Origin: an uncultured Prevotella sp.
GTDB taxonomy: Bacteria > Bacteroidota > Bacteroidia > Bacteroidales > Bacteroidaceae
DNA length: 10,725 bases
Direction of reading: 5' to 3'
Assembly (NCBI GenBank): GCA_900543155.1
Contig: UQQN01000085.1
Span: 1 to 10,725, forward strand
Shown here: one piece after another, positions 6,568 through 10,725 of the stretch
Position numbering within the stretch: position 1 is the first letter of the stretch
How the letters are laid out: every line of letters starts with the position of its first letter
Position numbers and translations under genes: made by a program
Notes under the pieces: model-generated
What the model was told of the DNA's origin: nothing
The model's database searches: none
Seen by the model: only the letters and a program-made list of their open reading frames with translations

Positions 6568-7821
6568 ATGAAGCGTTTTGCGCTTTTCATCTTTTTGATA
6601 TTGACAATATGCAGTCCGACGAGTGTGAAAGCTCAGTTGGACTCTTTAGTGTATAGCCCCGAGAGCGCTAAGCTTAATGCCGAGGGTAAGAATGAGTTGC
6701 GGGCAACGGTCGATGCCATGACTTTTTTTCGTGACAACGAATACAATAGCAAGCATCTTATTAAAGGTTATACGCTACCAGGAGTATGGCTTAGTCCTAG
6801 TGTGAGTTACCAGCCATTAACTAATTTGAAGTTCGAAACGGGTGTGTTTATGCTTCATTTTTGGGGTGCCAGTAATTATCCGAATGCCAACTATGCCAAT
6901 TTGGAATCGGCTGAGGCGCAACACACCACCAAGGCTTTTCATTGTGTGCCTATTATACGTGCCAATTTACAGCTTACTCCGCAGGTAAACATCGTGCTTG
7001 GTACGCTTTATGGAAAGTCGGCACATGGGTTAGCAGAGCCTCTTTATAACGACGAAATGAACATCAGTGGTGACCCTGAAACGGGTGTACAGGTGTTGTA
7101 CAATCCTCATTGGATGGATTTAGATGCATGGGTTAATTGGCAAGACTTTATATTCCGTGATGACAAACGTCAAGAGCGTTTTTGTTTTGGTTTGTCTACC
7201 CGTTTTAAACCTTCGCGTCGTAAAGCTCGCTTTCAATGGCACATCCCTTTGCAGTTACTTATGCAACACACGGGTGGAGAAGTAAATACCGAAGCTCAAG
7301 ATCGCAGCATCAAAACATGGCTCAATGCTGCAGCAGGCGTTGGTTTTAATGTGCCTTTGCGCACGCAATGTCCTGTGTCACTTGGTGCCGAAGTTCTTGG
7401 CACTTATTTTAGTCAACAGTGTGGCACTGCTTTACCCTTCGACAAGGGATATGGATTTTTAGCCCAAGCCCATGCTCAGGTGTGGCGCGTACGTCTTACT
7501 GCAGGTTATTGGGCATCGCATCAATATATACCTATCTTGGGCAGTACCTTGTATAGCAGCATGAGTACCAGCACAAAAGGCATTACGCTTAACAACCCTC
7601 GCATGTTCTTGCTCCGTGCAGAATACGCACAATATTTAGGTAAAGGATTCTCGTGGGGAGTACGTTTAGGTTTCGATCTTCACCACGAAAGCGGCGTGTG
7701 GAATGCCAACGACCACACTTACACCCATCGCAGCATGACCAACGACTTCGATGCAGGGATATACTTGCGTTTAACACCGAGTTTCTTGATAAAGAAGTTC
7801 AAAACCGACCAAACAAAATAA
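6568..7821 (+). CDS. Unrecognised exported protein, probably an outer-membrane beta-barrel
   Basis: 417 residues that I cannot assign to a named family. The N-terminus is a clear signal peptide: MKR, a hydrophobic core up to about residue 14, and a likely signal peptidase I site after VKA (residue 22), leaving QLDSL. The only nearby cysteine (C15) has no lipobox. The mature part is rich in aromatic residues and alternating polar/hydrophobic strands (for example LKFETGVFMLHFWG, VNIVLGTLYG, VRLTAGYWAS, FSWGVRLGFDLHH), and it ends in strands such as DAGIYLRLTPSFLIKKF. That is how Bacteroidota outer-membrane barrels look. No TonB box, plug domain or OmpA-like domain is visible. It stands alone behind its own -7 element; a gap of 80 bases separates it from the next small gene. 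Barrel structure is an inference. Confidence 0.75.
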   Translation: MKRFALFIFLILTICSPTSVKAQLDSLVYSPESAKLNAEGKNELRATVDAMTFFRDNEYNSKHLIKGYTLPGVWLSPSVSYQPLTNLKFETGVFMLHFWGASNYPNANYANLESAEAQHTTKAFHCVPIIRANLQLTPQVNIVLGTLYGKSAHGLAEPLYNDEMNISGDPETGVQVLYNPHWMDLDAWVNWQDFIFRDDKRQERFCFGLSTRFKPSRRKARFQWHIPLQLLMQHTGGEVNTEAQDRSIKTWLNAAAGVGFNVPLRTQCPVSLGAEVLGTYFSQQCGTALPFDKGYGFLAQAHAQVWRVRLTAGYWASHQYIPILGSTLYSSMSTSTKGITLNNPRMFLLRAEYAQYLGKGFSWGVRLGFDLHHESGVWNANDHTYTHRSMTNDFDAGIYLRLTPSFLIKKFKTDQTK

Positions 7822-7862
7822 AAAACTAAGGTGCAAGGACCCGAAAACTCAAAAGTTTTTAG

Positions 7863-7870
7863 TACTTTCG
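7863..7870 (+). promoter_or_regulatory. Possible -7 element before the small gene
   Basis: TACTTTCG differs from TAnnTTTG at one base; the -33 position has no TTTG. It lies 31 bases before the ATG at 7902, a distance similar to the other promoters here. Tentative. Confidence 0.35.
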
Positions 7871-7901
7871 CACTCATAAATTTCTATACAACGACACAGA
7901 A

Positions 7902-8150
7902 ATGGAAAACAACAACACAAACAAACCCCAAGAGGGGTTGGCACAAGGCATGTCTAACATTTACGATGAAGTTAGCACATCAGTAGCCTCAGCCATAAAG
8001 CAAGATTTGGTAGCACACTTTGGTAAAGGCCTTTACTACCACCTCAAGAATGGCGAAAAGCCCATCAATGCCGAGCAGCAGGCATTCATTGCTGAAACAT
8101 TCGTGAAGCATGGTGTAAGCACTCCGCCCGTTTACGACAAGGTGCTCTAA
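7902..8150 (+). CDS. Small protein of unknown function (82 residues)
   Basis: Not recognised. It starts MENNNTNKPQEG, an Asn-rich and likely flexible head, then about residues 16-47 (SNIYDEVSTSVASAIKQDLV and onward) look helical, and the C-terminal third (INAEQQAFIAETFVKHGVS) looks like another helix before a short PPVYDKVL end. No signal peptide, membrane segment or cysteine, so it is cytoplasmic. Codon use and base composition are like the neighbours, and it is followed by a good terminator, both of which support a real gene. It could be its own unit or the second gene after the exported protein. Confidence 0.7.
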   Translation: MENNNTNKPQEGLAQGMSNIYDEVSTSVASAIKQDLVAHFGKGLYYHLKNGEKPINAEQQAFIAETFVKHGVSTPPVYDKVL

Positions 8151-8195
8151 GCATCCTCACATACGAGCTTGACTAAACTGCAATGACACAACACA

Positions 8196-8243
8196 GGGAA
8201 ACAAGGGATTGCATACGCTATGCACCCCGAGTTTCCTTTTTTT
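8196..8243 (+). terminator. Terminator after the small gene
   Basis: Composite hairpin: outer arms GGAAAC (8197-8202) and GTTTCC (8231-8236), an inner GGG/CCC, and a perfect TGCATA-CGC-TATGCA tip (8210-8224), followed at once by seven T (8237-8243). Good factor-independent terminator, 45 bases after the stop codon at 8150. Confidence 0.8.
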
Positions 8244-8278
8244 GTTGATAAACAAGGGGCTATGTAAGCATATTTTTG

Positions 8279-8286
8279 TAAGTTTG
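8279..8286 (+). promoter_or_regulatory. -7 element before the MerR-type gene
   Basis: TAAGTTTG fits TAnnTTTG; the -33 position reads GGGG, so only half the consensus is present. If used, the leader to the ATG at 8447 would be about 150 bases, long for this window, and would contain the paired repeats at 8302-8340 and the 15-base motif at 8422-8436. Confidence 0.5.
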
Positions 8287-8301
8287 CAAGATATAAGGTC
8301 T

Positions 8302-8340
8302 GTTCTAAAAAACTGATGAACAAGTTCTAATATTCTGATG
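8302..8340 (+). repeat. Imperfect direct repeat, 17 bases with 22-base period
   Basis: GTTCTAAAAAACTGATG (8302-8318) and GTTCTAATATTCTGATG (8324-8340) agree at 14 of 17 positions, the differences lying in the centre. They sit just downstream of a -7 element. The 22-base period is about two helix turns, which would suit an operator bound by a protein on one face. No gene is seen in 8151-8446 apart from these sites. Confidence 0.5.
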
Positions 8341-8421
8341 GCTTGCCTTGCATTCTATTTTAAAACAAAAAATAGCATTTAATGCGAACTCATATAGTTT
8401 TCAGATATAATAGAAGACCCT

Positions 8422-8436
8422 ATCAACCCCCAAAAT
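8422..8436 (+). repeat. 15-base leader motif, copy 2
   Basis: Exact copy of the motif at 6541-6555, here 10 bases before the ATG at 8447. Confidence 0.6.
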
Positions 8437-8446
8437 CACAAATCCT

Positions 8447-8794
8447 ATGGCAGATAGTATAATAACCGACGAAAAACTGTATTACACCATTAGCGAAGTG
8501 GCGCAAGAGTTAGATGTTAGCGAAACCCTTTTGCGTTATTGGGAGAAGCAGTTTCCCACGCAAATCAAGCCCAAAAAATCAGCCCGTGGTGTGCGCCGCT
8601 ATACCAAAGAGGATATTGAGAAAATTCGCATTATCTACGACCTAGTGAAGGTGCGTGGACTTAAACTTGCGGCTGCACGCGAGGTCTTGAAACAAAACCG
8701 ACAAGGTGTGTCGCAACCTCTTGAGGCTGTTCAAAGATTACGCAAGGTAAAAGAAGAACTCGTTGCCATGAAACGTGCGCTCGAGGGAATGTAA
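8447..8794 (+). CDS. MerR-family transcriptional regulator
   Basis: 115 residues. A winged helix-turn-helix DNA-binding domain of the MerR type fills residues 12-80: YYTISEVAQELDVSETLLRYWEKQF is the HTH, and RGVRRYTKEDIEKIRIIYDLV the wing and following helix. After LKLAAAREVLKQN there is only a short helical, probably coiled-coil tail (AVQRLRKVKEELVAMKRALEG) for dimer formation, and no effector-binding domain. Short MerR proteins of this kind, with LLRYWEKQF, are common in Bacteroidota, where targets are mostly unknown. No metal-binding cysteines are present, so it is not a metal sensor. The start is the ATG at 8447. It may bind the direct repeats upstream, but that is only a possibility. Confidence 0.9.
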   Translation: MADSIITDEKLYYTISEVAQELDVSETLLRYWEKQFPTQIKPKKSARGVRRYTKEDIEKIRIIYDLVKVRGLKLAAAREVLKQNRQGVSQPLEAVQRLRKVKEELVAMKRALEGM

Positions 8795-8808
8795 TAGTGT
8801 TGTGCCAA

Positions 8809-8845
8809 GGGAACTACATTTTGTGTAAAGTCCAGTTGTAGTCCC
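8809..8845 (+). other. Hairpin between the MerR-type gene and radA
   Basis: GGGAACTACA (8809-8818) pairs with TGTAGTCCC (8837-8845) with one bulged A. No T run follows, so it may be a weak terminator or an attenuator. It overlaps the possible radA -33 region. Confidence 0.4.
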
Positions 8846-8865
8846 ATACGCATTTATTATCATTG
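8835..8865 (+). promoter_or_regulatory. Possible weak radA promoter
   Basis: GTTG (8835-8838), 19 bases, TATCATTG (8858-8865): one mismatch in each element of TTTG-N19-TAnnTTTG. The spacing is right and the radA start lies 17 bases downstream. Read-through from the MerR-type gene is the alternative. Confidence 0.4.
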
Positions 8866-8882
8866 CACAAATAGAATCACAA

Positions 8883-10277
8883 GTGGCGAAATCAAAAACT
8901 GTATACGTTTGTTCAGAATGTGGCATGGACTCTCCTAAGTGGGTGGGTAAATGTCCCTCATGCGGAGCGTGGAACACCATGAAAGAAATGGTTATACGTC
9001 CCGAAAGTCCTAATGCCATCAATACAGAGCGTCGTGCGCGTCAAGCCCTAACAGGTATTGATCGCAGTAATCCTCAACCTATAGCTCTATCGCAGGTTGA
9101 GGCTAAAGAAGAACCACGCATTCTCACTGCCGATAGTGAACTTAACCGTGTGCTTGGTGGAGGCATTGTACCAGGTTCTATTACCCTTATTGGTGGTGAA
9201 CCTGGTATAGGTAAATCTACCTTATTACTACAAACGGTAGTGCGCATGGCAGGCATGAAGGTGCTTTATGTGAGTGGTGAGGAAAGTGAACGTCAAATTA
9301 AGCTACGTGCCGACCGTATTCCTCAACACACAGCCGATGTCATGCTGTTGTGCGAAACTCGTTTAGAACAAATTTTCACCCACATACGCAATGTGCAACC
9401 CAATTTGCTCATTGTCGACTCTATTCAAACCATGTCGGTTGAGAATGTAGATTCTTCGCCAGGTTCGGTCACACAGATACGCGAGTGTGCTGCTTCATTG
9501 CTTAAGTTTGCCAAAGAGAGTGGGGTTCCTGTTATTCTTGTAGGACATATAACAAAGGATGGCGTTATTGCAGGTCCTAAAGTCTTAGAGCATATAGTCG
9601 ACACCGTGTTGCAATTTGAGGGTGACTTGCATTATATGTACCGTATATTGCGTAGCATAAAAAATCGTTTTGGTTCAACCTCCGAATTAGGTATTTACGA
9701 AATGCGCGGTGATGGCTTACGCATGGTAGACAATCCCTCTGAAATGTTATTAACACAAACAGGGGGTGAACTCAGTGGTACTGCTGTAGCTGCTACCATC
9801 GAGGGGGTACGTCCTTTCCTTATTGAAACGCAAGCCTTGGTGTCGTCTGCTGTTTATGGCACTCCCCAGCGTTCAGCCACAGGTTTCGATTTACGTCGAC
9901 TCAATATGTTGCTTGCCGTACTCGAAAAGCGTGTAGGTTTTAAACTCGGTGCCAAAGATGTGTTTTTAAACATAGCAGGTGGCTTGCGTGTTACCGATCC
10001 AGCCATCGACCTTTCTGTTATAGCCTCCGTGCTTTCGAGCAATGTTGATACTCCTATAGAACAAGGCGTGTGCATGGCGGGGGAAGTAGGCTTGAGTGGA
10101 GAAATTCGTTCTGTTACGCGCATTGGTCAACGCGTGTCTGAGGCTGCAAAGCTCGGTTTTAAGCGCATCCTTATTCCCGAAGGCAATGTTAAATCTTTAG
10201 AGCAGACAGCTACAAAGGGTATCGAAGTGGTACCCGTTAGTCGAGTAGAAGATGCTTTGCGCGAGTTGTTTGGATAG
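8883..10277 (+). CDS. radA: DNA repair protein RadA (branch-migration helicase), GTG start
   Basis: 464 residues, normal family length. RadA (also Sms) is a RecA-like ATPase that drives branch migration of recombination intermediates in the cytoplasm. Domains in order: a zinc finger with C10, C13, C24 and C27; the ATPase core with Walker A GEPGIGKST at 105-113 and Walker B ending in D179 (LLIVDSIQT); the RadA-specific KNRFG at 260-264; and a C-terminal Lon-like domain (from about 290, including VGFKLGAKDVFLNIAGG and GEVGLSGEIR) which acts in DNA binding and oligomer formation, not proteolysis. The start is GTG at 8883, chosen because the zinc finger begins ten codons later and no upstream ATG in frame fits. 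Complete, with all key residues present. A terminator-like hairpin follows. Confidence 0.97.
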   Translation: MAKSKTVYVCSECGMDSPKWVGKCPSCGAWNTMKEMVIRPESPNAINTERRARQALTGIDRSNPQPIALSQVEAKEEPRILTADSELNRVLGGGIVPGSITLIGGEPGIGKSTLLLQTVVRMAGMKVLYVSGEESERQIKLRADRIPQHTADVMLLCETRLEQIFTHIRNVQPNLLIVDSIQTMSVENVDSSPGSVTQIRECAASLLKFAKESGVPVILVGHITKDGVIAGPKVLEHIVDTVLQFEGDLHYMYRILRSIKNRFGSTSELGIYEMRGDGLRMVDNPSEMLLTQTGGELSGTAVAATIEGVRPFLIETQALVSSAVYGTPQRSATGFDLRRLNMLLAVLEKRVGFKLGAKDVFLNIAGGLRVTDPAIDLSVIASVLSSNVDTPIEQGVCMAGEVGLSGEIRSVTRIGQRVSEAAKLGFKRILIPEGNVKSLEQTATKGIEVVPVSRVEDALRELFG

Positions 10278-10313
10278 GCAGATAATGTTAGTATAAATTC
10301 AAATCTATATTTT

Positions 10314-10336
10314 ATCCGTCCGATGCTCGGATTTTT
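10314..10336 (+). terminator. Terminator after radA
   Basis: ATCCG (10314-10318) pairs with CGGAT (10328-10332), or TCCGA with TCGGA in an alternative fold, followed by TTTT. Lies 37 bases after the radA stop. Short stem, so moderate strength. Confidence 0.6.
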
Positions 10337-10362
10337 CGGAAAAAGAATGACTAAAAAAGCAA

Positions 10363-10463
10363 AAAATAGCAGATTTGAGCTTTTGTTTTGAGTTTCAAGT
10401 GGTTGTGGCAGTCGTTGGCTTTTTGTGGCATTCGTGAGGAAATGCGAAAATGGCGGATTTGAG
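10363..10463 (+). repeat. Imperfect direct repeat A, 17 bases, 84 bases apart
   Basis: AAAATAGCAGATTTGAG (10363-10379) and AAAATGGCGGATTTGAG (10447-10463), 15 of 17 identical, both differences A to G. Located upstream of the recombinase gene; may be a protein-binding site pair. Confidence 0.55.
10403..10435 (+). repeat. Direct repeat B, 13 bases, 20-base period
   Basis: TTGTGGCAGTCGT (10403-10415) and TTGTGGCATTCGT (10423-10435), one difference. The period is close to two helix turns. Confidence 0.55.
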
Positions 10464-10543
10464 AAGTAGAAACGCTTTCAAGTCATTACCTCAAAGAAAC
10501 GCTCTAATAAGCATTTTTAACGGCTTCGGTTTTTACTTCTCAA
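10459..10543. repeat. 10-base inverted repeat around a paired 9-base direct repeat
   Basis: TTGAGAAGTA (10459-10468) and its exact complement TACTTCTCAA (10534-10543) enclose 65 bases. Inside or at its edge AGAAACGCT occurs twice (10468-10476 and 10495-10503). The arrangement resembles recombinase or excisionase binding regions, though no function is proven. Confidence 0.55.
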
Positions 10544-10561
10544 TTCTGCACAGGTTGTGAA

Positions 10562-10592
10562 TTTGCCATGCAACTCTCATGATTTAATTTTG
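10562..10592 (+). promoter_or_regulatory. Promoter of the recombinase gene
   Basis: TTTG (10562-10565), 19 bases, TAATTTTG (10585-10592): perfect Bacteroidota promoter. The ATG at 10616 follows 23 bases later, with AAGGA just before it. Confidence 0.85.
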
Positions 10593-10615
10593 CACAGAAC
10601 AAAAAGCAAGGAATT

Positions 10616-10725
10616 ATGAGAAGTACATTCAAGACAGTCTTCTATGTAAACGGAAGCAAGGAGAGAAACGGAATTGTCCCTATCATGGGACGTGTGACAA
10701 TCAACGGAACTATCGCACAGTTCAG
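10616..10725 (+). CDS. Tyrosine recombinase/integrase, N-terminal 36 residues, cut by the window end
   Basis: The frame begins MRSTFKTVFYVNGSK and continues ERNGIVPIMGRVTINGTIAQF to the last base. This is the typical N-terminal arm-type DNA-binding segment of Bacteroidota site-specific integrases, in which a beta-strand FYVN..K...G..PI..R.T.NG..AQF reads the arm sites. The core-binding and catalytic domains (Arg...His-x-x-Arg...Tyr) must lie beyond the window and cannot be checked, so activity is unknown. It has its own perfect promoter and no co-transcribed upstream gene. Such enzymes work in conjugative transposons, phages and invertible surface loci of this phylum. Confidence 0.85.
   Translation, partial: MRSTFKTVFYVNGSKERNGIVPIMGRVTINGTIAQF

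Larger units (their letters stand above)
10278..10725 (+). mobile_element. Probable left end of an integrated element downstream of radA
   Basis: Inference from context: after radA and its terminator come about 280 non-coding bases with several organised repeats, then a tyrosine recombinase gene with a perfect promoter. Such a recombinase next to a housekeeping gene commonly marks the end of an integrative element (conjugative, mobilisable or phage). The attachment site itself is not identified; it should lie between 10278 and about 10400. Only the edge is inside the window, so type and length are unknown. A stand-alone recombinase, such as an invertase of surface genes, is the alternative. 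Confidence 0.4.

Noticed and set aside
7843..7860. Short A/T hairpin GAAAACTCAAAAGTTTTT after the exported-protein gene
   Set aside because: Only about seven A/T-rich pairs and no T tract after it; too weak to call a terminator.
8287..8446. Possible riboswitch or small RNA in the long leader of the MerR-type gene
   Set aside because: Apart from the direct repeats, no stable conserved stem set was seen, and the distant promoter is only half-consensus.
10278..10615. A tRNA gene or CTnDOT-type core as attachment site
   Set aside because: No cloverleaf and no TTTGC-type core was seen, so the attachment site stays undefined.

Overview
The window looks like chromosomal DNA of a Bacteroidales bacterium, probably a Prevotella-like member of the Bacteroidota. 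Three things point there. First, promoters of the Bacteroidota type (TTTG, 19 bases, TAnnTTTG) stand before several genes, and three of them match perfectly. Second, most starts have no clear Shine-Dalgarno sequence. Third, the gene content fits: a GldH lipoprotein, a PSP1/RicT protein with a long Arg/Asn-rich tail, and a tyrosine recombinase with the N-terminus usual in Bacteroidota elements. The genus is an inference from style only.

Layout. 1-523 is the 3' part of a Sel1-repeat gene made of nearly identical 108-base units. A strong hairpin at 611-646 separates it from a flavin reductase-like gene on the minus strand (706-1227). Divergent promoters follow. The forward one drives holB (start corrected to 1398), ricT and probably gldH (to 4731). 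Convergent to gldH is gpmI on the minus strand (4855-6390, start corrected), with a shared terminator between them. The rest is on the plus strand: an unrecognised exported, probably outer-membrane protein (6568-7821), a small unrecognised protein (7902-8150), a MerR-type regulator (8447-8794) and radA with a GTG start (8883-10277). The last 450 bases hold a radA terminator, a repeat-rich non-coding stretch, a perfect promoter and the first 36 codons of a tyrosine recombinase that runs off the window.

Functions. Most genes are housekeeping: DNA replication (delta-prime clamp-loader subunit), recombination and repair (RadA), glycolysis (cofactor-independent phosphoglycerate mutase), a PSP1/RicT-family protein and an envelope lipoprotein. 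The accessory parts are the two ends: the Sel1 array on the left and what looks like the start of an integrated element on the right. I do not see a clear new multi-gene system. The best leads are the organised repeats ahead of the recombinase, a 15-base leader motif shared by two separate genes at almost the same distance from their start codons, and the unusual end regions of the RicT-like protein.
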